A DNA stretch of 15,719 bases, from contig JBBIVO010000039.1 of the NCBI GenBank assembly GCA_037439685.1, forward strand, positions 1 to 15,719. The letters are read 5' to 3'. The position numbers were made by a program, and so were the translations under genes. How positions within the stretch are numbered: position 1 is the first letter of the stretch; every line of letters begins with the position of its first letter. The notes below the pieces were generated by a model, which saw only the letters and a list, made by a program, of their open reading frames with translations, had not been told where the DNA came from and ran no database searches. This DNA is from JAGTRB01 sp037439685. Its GTDB lineage: Archaea; Thermoproteota; Bathyarchaeia; TCS64. Shown here piece after piece: positions 6,284 through 11,928 of the stretch.

Positions 6284-6991
6284 TTGGTCCTGCCCGTTAA
6301 GGTCTTCGAGGTTAAGGGGGATACTGATGCCGGATTCATACTCCAGAGGCTTAGGGGCTTCCGAGAGTTGGAGGAGTACAAGGCCAGCGACGGGAAGGCC
6401 CTGAGCCTGGCCACCGAGATCCTCGACCTGAAGGTTGAGGATGGGGTTATCAGCGGGGTCTTCAGCAAGGACTTCGTGAGGAGGAGATCCTATAGGAGGG
6501 AGGTGGGGGAGGTTTTATCCACCGAGGAGGCCCCCTTCTGGATAAGGGGCCTCGAGGACAGAACCTTCCTCGTCGTCTCAGCCCCCTCAGTGGCGAGGGG
6601 GGTGAGGAAGCTCCTCACAAACCACGTAGCGAACAAGCTCTCTGAGGTTTTATACGGCAGAATTGGCCACATCGTTGAGGCCAGGATCGGTAACGAGGCC
6701 CTCCAGAGGCTTCACGAGACCAATCCACAGGCCACCAAGCTGATATGGTTCGACGATGTCGACATCCCAAGCGTAGAGAAGCTTTGCATAGCTGGATCCA
6801 GCCTAGCGGATACACATCTTTACAGGGAGTACTTGGAGCACGGGAAGATTTGGTATGTGGTATTCGAGGAGCAGAGGAGGGGGATAGTTGTGGGAATAAC
6901 TAGGAACTGTGTTGTCACATTATTCAGCAAGAGCACAATTGAGGAGTTCATCAACTACATATTCGATGACCTATTAAAGCTCATAGAATAG
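6284..6991 (+). CDS. Unrecognised 235-residue protein
   Basis: I do not recognise this family. The start is TTG 6284: the frame is closed by TGA at 6260 and no ATG or GTG lies between. The protein is soluble, mixed alpha/beta, with no signal peptide or membrane helix. The first half is strand-rich (residues about 45-110, with GVFSKDFVRRRSYRREVGEV and RTFLVVSAPS). The second half has LTNHVANKLSEVLYG, a WFDDVDIPSVEKLCIAGSS segment, and a C-terminal sheet plus helix (VVGITRNCVVTLFSK, FINYIFDDLLKLIE). The FDDVD/GSS stretch is acidic but no known catalytic signature is complete. It stands alone, between a divergent DUF2153-like gene and a convergent winged-helix gene 54 bp away. Base use matches neighbouring genes. 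Confidence 0.8.
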   Translation: MVLPVKVFEVKGDTDAGFILQRLRGFRELEEYKASDGKALSLATEILDLKVEDGVISGVFSKDFVRRRSYRREVGEVLSTEEAPFWIRGLEDRTFLVVSAPSVARGVRKLLTNHVANKLSEVLYGRIGHIVEARIGNEALQRLHETNPQATKLIWFDDVDIPSVEKLCIAGSSLADTHLYREYLEHGKIWYVVFEEQRRGIVVGITRNCVVTLFSKSTIEEFINYIFDDLLKLIE

Positions 6992-7045
6992 AAAGCCTGC
7001 TGGAACCAAAACCCGTAAAGAGGTTGTATACAGAAAAAAGGGCGC

Positions 7046-7351
7046 TTAAAGGGGGAACTCCTCTAGGGCTATGAGCTCCTTTGCCCTCTCGAAGTAGTTG
7101 ACCACCTCAACACCCTTCTCTGTTAGCCTATACCTCACCTTGCTCCTTCTCTCCCTTCCCTCCCTGACCTCCATGATAAGACCCTGCTGGACCAGGAACC
7201 TCAAGGCATTCTGGGTCGGCCTCCAGGAGAGGTTCGTGGAATACATTATCCTCGTGGGCTTGTCCACGCCATCCCTGACCGCAGAGAGGATGCTGAGGAT
7301 GATGTCAAGCCTAGACCTCCTACGAGACTGGGCTACCCCTCCTTCGACCAT
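7046..7351 (-). CDS. Winged-helix transcriptional regulator (archaeal HTH_45-like)
   Basis: A 101-residue protein. After a basic N-terminus (RRRSRLDII), helices at about 15-50 (DIILSILSAVRDG, TRIMYSTNLSWRPTQNALRFLVQQGLI) form a helix-turn-helix, followed by a wing (EGRERRSKVRYRLTEKGVEVV) and a C-terminal helix. This is the layout of the single-domain archaeal winged-helix proteins grouped as COG3432/HTH_45. DNA binding is a safe inference; the target is unknown. The frame opens at ATG 7369, but TTAAATAT is centred 26-27 bp from the in-frame ATG 7351, so the shorter leaderless start is preferred. It converges on the 235-residue gene. Confidence 0.82.
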   Translation of the reverse strand: MVEGGVAQSRRRSRLDIILSILSAVRDGVDKPTRIMYSTNLSWRPTQNALRFLVQQGLIMEVREGRERRSKVRYRLTEKGVEVVNYFERAKELIALEEFPL

Positions 7352-7373
7352 CTGATAGGAAGATACCATAAAA

Positions 7374-7381
7374 ATATTTAA
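7374..7381 (-). promoter_or_regulatory. TATA-like box of the winged-helix gene
   Basis: Minus-strand TTAAATAT centred 26-27 bp upstream of ATG 7351. Because it lies only 5 bp from ATG 7369, a transcript from it would not include that longer start. Confidence 0.5.
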
Positions 7382-7442
7382 TGAAAATGGATTCCATATG
7401 TAGATTTAAAAATGAGGATCCCGCCTTCCATCGACAAATAGA

Positions 7443-7450
7443 TCTATATA
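7443..7450. promoter_or_regulatory. TATATAAA-type element readable on either strand
   Basis: TATATAAA on plus and TTTATATA on minus, in the gap between the CBS gene end and the winged-helix gene. It could serve as an additional upstream minus-strand promoter for the winged-helix gene, or direct an antisense plus transcript towards the 3' end of the CBS gene. No gene of more than about 18 codons starts at the predicted position on either strand. Confidence 0.3.
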
Positions 7451-7515
7451 AACGGCTGAAGAGCTTAAAACCCAAATTGTCATTTTCCTATCTTCAGTAG
7501 ATGGGGATGATTAGC

Positions 7516-7983
7516 TCAGAAGGGGGTCTCCAGCCCTTTAGATTCGCCTTCAGGTAGGTCCCCCCTCCTCAGGAGGGTTGAGAAGGATGCCAGGGAGGCT
7601 AGGGCTACTCCCCTTATTATGTCTCTCTCCGTCACTATGCCCACGAGGGCGCTGCCCTCCATGACCACTAGGCGGCGTATATTCTGCCTTCTCATCAATC
7701 TCATGGCCTCGAGGATTCCCATCTCCCTATGAACAGTTATCAAAGGGGTAGACATCACCTCCCTCATCTTGGTTTTGTTGATGTCTCTATCTTGGGCTAC
7801 AACCTTCTCTAGGATATCTCTCTCAGTCACTATACCCTCAGGCCTTCCCTGGAGGGTGACTATTAGACATCCTATCTTCCTATCTCTCATGATTTGGACC
7901 CCCTCCCTGATGCTCATCTCCCCATCGATTGTTATGACGGGGCTGCTCATAACATCCTCAACGAGAGAGGGAAGCTTCTCCAA
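7516..7983 (-). CDS. Tandem CBS-domain protein
   Basis: A 155-residue protein that is almost entirely a Bateman pair: two CBS domains, each ending in GIVTERDI, beginning with VEDVMSSPVITI and MREVMSTPLITV. Such pairs bind adenine nucleotides or S-adenosylmethionine and act as energy or metabolite sensors, usually on partner proteins. No catalytic domain is fused. The frame can be read from TTG 8004, overlapping the RAM-domain gene by 17 bp. I prefer TTG 7983 because GGAGAGGG lies 8 nt upstream and the RAM-gene stop is 4 nt away, the usual spacing for translational coupling. The coupled RAM protein is also a small-molecule-sensing domain, so the two may work as one sensory unit. A tail of about 25 residues after the second CBS (RRGDLPEGESKG) looks disordered. 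Confidence 0.9.
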   Translation of the reverse strand: MEKLPSLVEDVMSSPVITIDGEMSIREGVQIMRDRKIGCLIVTLQGRPEGIVTERDILEKVVAQDRDINKTKMREVMSTPLITVHREMGILEAMRLMRRQNIRRLVVMEGSALVGIVTERDIIRGVALASLASFSTLLRRGDLPEGESKGLETPF

Positions 7984-7987
7984 GGCC

Positions 7988-8242
7988 TTAACCCTCTCCG
8001 ACAATCCTCTTGGGCCTCGCCTCTATCAGGGTAGTAGTTGCCATGATACCATTCGTTGTCCTGAGCTTGTTGAATATGAAATCGTCGAGCTCCTCAAGGG
8101 AGTTCGTCTCAACCTTCAGGAGGAGGTCGTACTCTCCATAGGTCAAAACTATATCTTTGACCTCAGGATAGGCCTTCACCCTTTTATATACCTCATCCTC
8201 CTTTGCGGGGAGAACCCTAGCCAAGGTATATCCAATAATCAT
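7988..8242 (-). CDS. Stand-alone RAM / Lrp-AsnC ligand-binding domain protein
   Basis: An 84-residue protein made only of the Lrp effector-binding domain, with a beta-alpha-beta-beta-alpha-beta layout: IIGYTLARVLP, EDEVYKRVKAY, VKDIVLTYGEYDLLLKVE, LEELDDFIFNKLR, and IMATTTLIEARP. The GEYD turn is the conserved effector-pocket region. With no helix-turn-helix it cannot bind DNA itself; such proteins may oligomerise with full Lrp regulators or with enzymes and sense amino acids. ATG 8242 is supported by ATTAAAAA (plus-strand reading) centred 27 bp upstream, implying a leaderless message. It is followed immediately by the CBS gene. A full Lrp family member is encoded 640 bp away (8879). Confidence 0.9.
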   Translation of the reverse strand: MIIGYTLARVLPAKEDEVYKRVKAYPEVKDIVLTYGEYDLLLKVETNSLEELDDFIFNKLRTTNGIMATTTLIEARPKRIVGEG

Positions 8243-8265
8243 CCCAACTGTATCATCCCTTTACC

Positions 8266-8273
8266 ATTAAAAA
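8266..8273 (-). promoter_or_regulatory. TATA-like box of the RAM-CBS operon
   Basis: Minus-strand TTTTTAAT centred 27 bp upstream of ATG 8242; predicts transcription starting at the ATG. Confidence 0.55.
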
Positions 8274-8314
8274 CCTTATCTTCTCTAAACATGCGACAGG
8301 AAAAATGTGGAGGT

Positions 8315-8590
8315 TCAGGGGTTGCTCCTCAACGCCTTGGCCACCCTCTGGAGCCCAAGCTCGTTCAGGAGCTTGGAGACCTCCTCCGGGCTCAACATCT
8401 CGGCAGCCCTTAGAAGGGCCTCCACGCCAGCCTTCGAGTTAAGCTGATCCTGGCGCCATAGGAATATTATCCTCTTGACGAGGTCGATGGGAAGGGCATC
8501 CTTATTACTTGCGCCCAGGAGTATCGACGAGAGCTTGGCTGAGAGTTCCCCATAAAGGGAAACCGGAATATCTTTCAAGGCTTCCTCCAT
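8315..8590 (-). CDS. Small helical protein of unknown function
   Basis: A 91-residue soluble protein predicted by eye to be all helical: YGELSAKLSSILLG, DLVKRIIFLWRQDQL, GVEALLRAAEML, PEEVSKLLNELGLQRVAKAL. The last part looks like a small helical repeat. I do not recognise a named family. ATG 8590 has no Shine-Dalgarno but has TTTAATAA (plus-strand reading) about 29 bp upstream. It lies 72 bp upstream of the RAM-CBS operon on the same strand, with separate promoters. Composition matches the neighbouring GC-rich genes, which argues for a real gene. Confidence 0.75.
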   Translation of the reverse strand: MEEALKDIPVSLYGELSAKLSSILLGASNKDALPIDLVKRIIFLWRQDQLNSKAGVEALLRAAEMLSPEEVSKLLNELGLQRVAKALRSNP

Positions 8591-8615
8591 CCCGTAATCA
8601 ATTTGATGAAAGGGA

Positions 8616-8623
8616 TTTAATAA
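8616..8623 (-). promoter_or_regulatory. TATA-like box of the 91-residue gene
   Basis: Minus-strand TTATTAAA centred about 29 bp upstream of ATG 8590; consistent with a leaderless or near-leaderless message. Confidence 0.45.
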
Positions 8624-8804
8624 TTTTCTCCTATGGAGATCTAAAAAATCAAGCTAAAATTTAAAATTTTAAAAATTAAAATCATAAAAAATTTAATAAT
8701 GAAGGGAAAGATGCCCCCTTTAACCATCAAAAAGTTAAATTTTCCTTATATAGATATGATTTTTTTTAAAGAAAAATGTTAAAAGAGACGCGGTTTTCAA
8801 ACAC

Positions 8805-8821
8805 TTTTTCATAATGAAAAA
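8805..8821. promoter_or_regulatory. Perfect palindrome upstream of the Lrp promoter, candidate operator
   Basis: TTTTTCAT-A-ATGAAAAA: two perfect 8-bp arms around a single A. Its right edge is 26 bp upstream of the TATA-like box of the Lrp/AsnC gene. AT-rich palindromes of this size are typical sites for archaeal Lrp-family regulators, which often control their own genes. The assignment to this Lrp is inference. Confidence 0.45.
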
Positions 8822-8847
8822 CGGGGAATAATTTAAAAAAGCAAAAA

Positions 8848-8855
8848 TTTTTAAG
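8848..8855 (+). promoter_or_regulatory. TATA-like box of the Lrp/AsnC gene
   Basis: TTTTTAAG, preceded by an A-rich BRE-like GCAAAAA, centred 27 bp upstream of ATG 8879. It predicts a leaderless transcript. Confidence 0.6.
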
Positions 8856-8878
8856 GCTCTTCCTAAATTTTATAGCTG

Positions 8879-9325
8879 ATGTCCATAGATACCCTTGACA
8901 TGAAGATAATCGGGCTTCTGTTGGAGGATGGGCGTCGAACCTACCGTTCAATAGCCGAGCTTGTCGGGGTAAGCGAGGCAACAGTGAAGAACCGAATAGA
9001 GAGCCTCATGGAGAAGGGCGTCATCCAGAAGTTCACGGCCGTCCTAGATTACCACAAGCTTGGTAGGGCCATCAAGTCATTCATAGGCCTGAAGGTCCAA
9101 CCCGCCAAGCTTCAATCGATAGTTGACCATCTTAAGAGGCATCCCGATGTTCATGTCCTCTATAGGACGAGTGGGGATGTGGACCTGATGTTCGAGGTGA
9201 TCTTCGAGAAGATGGAGGACCTGAACTCCTTCCTTGAGAGGGAGCTGGTCCTAGAAGGCGTTCTCGGAACCGTGGTGACCGTCGTTATAGGGCCATATAA
9301 GAGATGCCCTTTAACAGGCCTCTAG
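8879..9325 (+). CDS. Lrp/AsnC family transcriptional regulator
   Basis: A 148-residue protein of standard family length. Residues 4-60 hold the AsnC-type helix-turn-helix (LDMKIIGLLLEDGRRTYRSI, VGVSEATVKNRIESLMEKGVI). Residues 70-145 form the RAM effector domain, with SGDVDLMFEVIFE corresponding to the ligand-pocket turn. It is expected to form dimers or octamers that bind AT-rich sites and respond to amino acids or related ligands. The ATG coincides with the transcription start predicted from the TATA-like box at 8848-8855, and a palindrome lies just upstream, so autoregulation is plausible. It converges on the ribbon-helix-helix-like gene: the stop at 9325 is 1 bp from that gene's end, so the two 3' ends nearly touch. 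Confidence 0.93.
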   Translation: MSIDTLDMKIIGLLLEDGRRTYRSIAELVGVSEATVKNRIESLMEKGVIQKFTAVLDYHKLGRAIKSFIGLKVQPAKLQSIVDHLKRHPDVHVLYRTSGDVDLMFEVIFEKMEDLNSFLERELVLEGVLGTVVTVVIGPYKRCPLTGL

Positions 9326-9326
9326 C

Positions 9327-9863
9327 TCAGCGCCAGTCCTCCCTGATGGGCCTCTTGGCTATGAAGACTATAAGCCCCTCCTTCTCGGTTCTATGCTCCT
9401 CCAGCTCCCACTTGAACATGGACTCTAGATAGCCTCTTAGGAACTCGAGTGGGACGGCGCAGTTCTCAACCTTTATCTCGTTCTCGACCCTCGTGAAGGA
9501 GCCCCAGCCGAAGTTCTCCAGCTCCTTCAAGATGATCATCCAGTTTGAGGGCCTGGTCAGGTCGATCTCCCTGAACTCGGGCTTCATAACCCTCCTCTTG
9601 AGCGCGGTCAAGCTACCTGTCCTATACATCTCGAACTCCGTGAGGGGTTCTAGTAGGTCCAGGAGCATCCCCCTCTCCATAAGGAGGACTCGAGCGTCTC
9701 CCATCCTATATTGACCCGGGGTCCAGTCGTGCATCGATAGCCCCTTGAAGAATCTGAGCGCCCTGACGACAGCCTCCTCCTTATGATAGATCATACCCAT
9801 CCTCTCGAGGAATTCCAGATAGTCGTAGAGTTCGTCATCGATCTCCACGGTGAGCCTCCTCAA
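9327..9863 (-). CDS. Ribbon-helix-helix-like N-terminus fused to an unknown alpha/beta domain
   Basis: A 178-residue protein. The first 40 residues, RRLTVEIDDELYDYLEFLER and then KEEAVVRALRFF, look like a ribbon-helix-helix DNA-binding unit (strand, helix, loop, helix). The remaining 135 residues are unrecognised: MGDARVLLMERGMLLDLL, WMIILKELENFGWGSFTRVE, a strand pair KVENCAVPLEFLRGYLESMFKWELEEHRT, and a final strand GLIVFIAKRP. That layout could be a ligand-sensing domain, for example V4R-like, but I cannot name it. TTG 9863 keeps the beta-strand needed for the fold. GTG 9848, six bases after GAGGAGG, has the better ribosome binding site but would cut into the strand. The start is therefore uncertain by 5 codons. 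Confidence 0.75.
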   Translation of the reverse strand: MRRLTVEIDDELYDYLEFLERMGMIYHKEEAVVRALRFFKGLSMHDWTPGQYRMGDARVLLMERGMLLDLLEPLTEFEMYRTGSLTALKRRVMKPEFREIDLTRPSNWMIILKELENFGWGSFTRVENEIKVENCAVPLEFLRGYLESMFKWELEEHRTEKEGLIVFIAKRPIREDWR

Positions 9864-9900
9864 ACGGCATCAGCCCCTCTGAGTAGAGGCCTCTCCCCCC

Positions 9901-9908
9901 TAAAATCC
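9901..9908 (-). promoter_or_regulatory. TATA-like box of the ribbon-helix-helix-like gene
   Basis: Minus-strand GGATTTTA centred about 41 bp from TTG 9863, predicting a start near 9878 and a leader of about 15 nt to TTG 9863, or 30 nt to GTG 9848. Confidence 0.35.
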
Positions 9909-9941
9909 TTGCTGAGGGTTGAACCTCTCTAAAACCATTTA

Positions 9942-10178
9942 TCAGGAGGATAGAAGACCGTCTATCCTCCGCCTGATGTAGAGGAAGAAGACGATATATT
10001 GAACTAGCAATATGGAGACTAGGGAGATGGAGAGATACAGGTTCCTAGGAGACCTCAGGATTATCAGGGGTATGGAGATGGCCATACCTAAGACGGGCAG
10101 CAGGAGAACAGCTAGGAAGGCCTTGCGGTTCCTCCTAAGAACCTCCTTGAAGGCGGACCTCTCTTCCATAGGGATCAT
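9942..10178 (-). CDS. Small two-helix membrane protein
   Basis: A 78-residue protein with two hydrophobic segments: about 20-40 (AFLAVLLLPVLGMAISIPLII) and about 47-68 (LYLSISLVSILLVQYIVFFLY), linked by a short RSPRN loop. The charged N-terminus (MEERSAFKEVLRRNRK) and C-terminus (RRRIDGLLSS) are both positive, so both ends are expected in the cytoplasm. I recognise no family. Starts at 10178 or 10169 are possible; an AAATTTAA element is centred 32 bp upstream of the first. It lies 79 bp upstream of the ribbon-helix-helix-like gene on the same strand, whose own TATA-like box is in the gap. The 3' end of this ORF contains a perfect inverted repeat. Confidence 0.65.
   Translation of the reverse strand: MIPMEERSAFKEVLRRNRKAFLAVLLLPVLGMAISIPLIILRSPRNLYLSISLVSILLVQYIVFFLYIRRRIDGLLSS
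9945..9970. repeat. Perfect 10-bp inverted repeat with 6-nt loop at a gene end
   Basis: GGAGGATAGA (9945-9954), loop AGACCG, TCTATCCTCC (9961-9970). It forms the last codons of the small membrane protein, directly before its TGA-TAA double stop, with TTTT a few bases further on the minus strand. It could act as a terminator-like or mRNA-stabilising hairpin, or as an operator. Confidence 0.55.
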
Positions 10179-10206
10179 GCTCCCATCCGAGAGGTAGTAA
10201 GCCTCT

Positions 10207-10214
10207 AAATTTAA
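10207..10214 (-). promoter_or_regulatory. TATA-like element of the membrane protein gene
   Basis: AAATTTAA read on plus (TTAAATTT on minus), predicting a start near 10184, 6 nt ahead of ATG 10178. Confidence 0.35.
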
Positions 10215-10311
10215 TGCTTCTCCCTCTAACCTTTGAATGAAGGCCTGTTTTGTGGACTGGGGAAGGGAGAGAGAAAGATTAAGAGTATCTGGTCTTCACA
10301 TGCTCCTCAAA

Positions 10312-10319
10312 TTTTTAAA
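10312..10319 (+). promoter_or_regulatory. TATA-like box of the small CxxC gene
   Basis: TTTTTAAA inside a 15-base sequence repeated exactly at 3112-3126. It predicts transcription near 10343 and a leader of about 34 nt, which contains a four-codon ATG-to-TAA mini-frame at 10359-10370. Confidence 0.4.
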
Positions 10320-10376
10320 TTCGCCGAAGCCGAATATCCGAAAGGGTTTTCAGCCTTCATGAGCTTTTAAGATGGG

Positions 10377-10562
10377 TTGTCTGAGAAGGTTTGCGCGGTC
10401 TGTGGGAGGCCACTCACGCCTGAGGAGCTCAGGATAGTCCAGCTGAGTAGGAGGTCTCCGATGAGGAGGTCCAGATACCTCTGCGCCGACTGTAGGAAGA
10501 GGGAGTATGAGAGATACATGAAAGAGGTTAAGGAGCTGGTTGAGAAGGAAGAGAGAACTTAG
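10377..10562 (+). CDS. Small double-CxxC (probable zinc-binding) protein
   Basis: A 61-residue protein with CAVC at residues 6-9 and CADC at 36-39, a spacing that suits one zinc site built from two knuckles. The C-terminal third is a highly charged helix (CRKREYERYMKEVKELVEKEE). The only in-frame start is TTG 10377, since TAA 10368-10370 closes the frame upstream. It is basic enough (SRRSPMRRSRY) to bind nucleic acid, but I do not recognise the family and assign no function. Its last 35 bases overlap the 3' end of tfb on the opposite strand, so the two messages are antisense at their ends. Being next to the general transcription factor may be coincidence. Confidence 0.75.
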   Translation: MSEKVCAVCGRPLTPEELRIVQLSRRSPMRRSRYLCADCRKREYERYMKEVKELVEKEERT

Positions 10563-11514
10563 GCTCTTCGCTGAGGCTTGGAGGCGTTGTGGGCTGCTCT
10601 TCGCGCCTTGAGGGTGCACCCTTTAGGACCATCTCCAGCCCCCTAAGCCTGTTTCTGAGGGTGACCTCTGTGGTTCCAGCCGCTGCCGCAACCTCCTTCT
10701 GAACCCTCTTCTCCTTCATCTCCACACATGCCAGATATAGGGCTGCAGCAGCCAAACCCCTTGGATCCTTCCCCGATAGGCCCTGCCTCTCCCTTGCCTC
10801 CCTCAATATCTCGACCGCCCTGATCTCCGTCTCTGGCTTGAGGTTAAGCCTCGAGGCGATGTTTGGGACGAACTTAATCGGGTCGTCGACGGGCATCTTC
10901 ATCTTCAACTCCCTGATGAGCAGCCTATAAGACCTCGCGACCTCCGAGTGATCCCTGGTGCTGGCCTGCACGATCCTCCTCAGGGTTCTTGGAACCTGGT
11001 TGAGACGGCATGCGGCGTAGAGGCTTGCGGCGACGAAGGCATCTATCGACCTCCCCCTTATCAGGTCTTTTTGGAGGGCCCTCCTGTAGATCAATGCGGC
11101 ATGCTCCTTGACGCTCTGGGGGATGTGGAGGACCGCCGAGAGCCTATCGAGCTCAGACATCGCTATGCTTAGGTTTCTCGTCTGCGACTCATCCATCTTA
11201 GACCTCGTGTCATGCCTCTTAAGCTTGCTCATCCTCTCCAGGGTCTGTGGGTCTAGCCGCCTGCCATGGGCGTCCCTGATGCCGCCGAAGCTCGTCGACA
11301 GCCCCTTATCGTATAGGGAGTAGGCCTCAGCTAGGCCCGTCCTGGGCCTCTCATCCCTCTCAGAGGCCGTGAAAGCCCTCCATTCGGGTCCCCTATCCAC
11401 TATGACCTCGGATACGACAAGGCCGCACCTTCCGCAGATCTCCTCTCCAAGGCCTGGATCGGTGACTATATCCGTGCTCCCGCATCTGGGACATCTGCCG
11501 CTCGAGTTCTCCAA
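10528..11514 (-). CDS. tfb: Transcription initiation factor B (TFB/TFIIB)
   Basis: A 328-residue complete TFB. An N-terminal zinc ribbon has C8, C11, C27, C30. The B-reader/linker stretch runs from about 40 to 105 and includes RGPEWRAF. Two cyclin-like repeats follow, about 115-205 and 210-300, the second with the BRE-contacting helix-turn-helix (VQKEVAAAAGTTEVTLRNR). It bridges TBP-bound TATA/BRE DNA and RNA polymerase. TTG 11514 is supported by AGGAGGG six bases upstream, so this mRNA has a leader, unlike many neighbours. After residue 300 comes a Pro/Ser/Glu-rich tail of about 28 residues (PTTPPSLSEEPKFSLPSQ) that goes beyond the usual TFB end; this is the part overlapping the convergent CxxC gene. 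Whether this is the only TFB or a paralogue cannot be told here. Confidence 0.96.
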   Translation of the reverse strand: MENSSGRCPRCGSTDIVTDPGLGEEICGRCGLVVSEVIVDRGPEWRAFTASERDERPRTGLAEAYSLYDKGLSTSFGGIRDAHGRRLDPQTLERMSKLKRHDTRSKMDESQTRNLSIAMSELDRLSAVLHIPQSVKEHAALIYRRALQKDLIRGRSIDAFVAASLYAACRLNQVPRTLRRIVQASTRDHSEVARSYRLLIRELKMKMPVDDPIKFVPNIASRLNLKPETEIRAVEILREARERQGLSGKDPRGLAAAALYLACVEMKEKRVQKEVAAAAGTTEVTLRNRLRGLEMVLKGAPSRREEQPTTPPSLSEEPKFSLPSQPAP

Positions 11515-11520
11515 GCTTTT

Positions 11521-11527
11521 CCCTCCT
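11521..11527 (-). promoter_or_regulatory. Ribosome binding site of tfb
   Basis: AGGAGGG on the minus strand, 6 nt ahead of TTG 11514; it fixes the non-ATG start. Confidence 0.7.
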
Positions 11528-11554
11528 GGAGGTGTAGATATTTTACCCTCTCAT

Positions 11555-11583
11555 AAATTATATATGTCGCCGTGCTTATAAGC
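11555..11583. promoter_or_regulatory. Divergent promoter region between tfb and the winged-helix gene
   Basis: Two TATA-like elements: TTATATAT at 11558-11565, symmetric enough to serve both strands, and the palindrome GCTTATAAGC at 11574-11583. The first predicts tfb transcription near 11534 (20-nt leader) and plus-strand transcription near 11588. The second would start the plus-strand gene close to ATG 11599. The two genes may therefore be co-regulated. Confidence 0.45.
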
Positions 11584-11598
11584 ATTTCGAGAGCTGAG

Positions 11599-11928
11599 AT
11601 GCCTAAGCCAAGAGGCACTACTGGAGCCACTAAGATGAAGATCCTGGCCATAGTCTGCTACAACTGGGAGTGTGGGGTTGAATCCTACGGCTATAACATA
11701 TGGCAGGCATTGAAGTCAAACTTCCACATATATATTAATGATGGAGAGTGTCGAAACGTCTACCATCACCTGAAGGATCTATGCAGGATGGGGATGCTTG
11801 AGAAGGAGAATGCTCAAGGCGAGAGCTCGAATAGATTCATCTACCGACCAACCTCTAAGGGGCTAGGTCTGAGGGAGAGGTTTGCCCCATACTTGGAGGT
11901 GGTGAGGCAAAAGAACGATTCTAACTAG
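11599..11928 (+). CDS. Winged-helix (PadR-like) transcriptional regulator
   Basis: A 109-residue protein. Residues about 13-70 form a winged helix-turn-helix (MKILAIVCYNWECGVESYGYN, then NVYHHLKDLCRMGMLEKE), with the wing at NRFIYRPTSKGLGL and a closing helix. The sequence style, in which a Tyr-Gly-Tyr helix precedes a DNA-contacting helix ending in a leucine-rich turn, resembles PadR-like archaeal regulators. The frame opens at GTG 11572, but that codon lies upstream of the TATA-like palindrome at 11574-11583, so ATG 11599 is the better start. It is transcribed divergently from tfb through an 84-bp shared region. Target and ligand are unknown. Confidence 0.85.
   Translation: MPKPRGTTGATKMKILAIVCYNWECGVESYGYNIWQALKSNFHIYINDGECRNVYHHLKDLCRMGMLEKENAQGESSNRFIYRPTSKGLGLRERFAPYLEVVRQKNDSN

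Noticed and set aside
7408..7430. Possible 17-codon leaderless minus-strand peptide after the TTTATATA element
   Set aside because: Start is about 8 bases off the predicted transcription start and the frame is too short to judge.
7501..7557. ATG-initiated 18-codon plus-strand frame downstream of the TATATAAA element
   Set aside because: Too short and overlaps the 3' end of the CBS gene; no evidence of coding.
7769..8413. Plus-strand 214-codon frame
   Set aside because: Antisense to the CBS, RAM and 91-residue genes, all of which have clear domains or promoter support.
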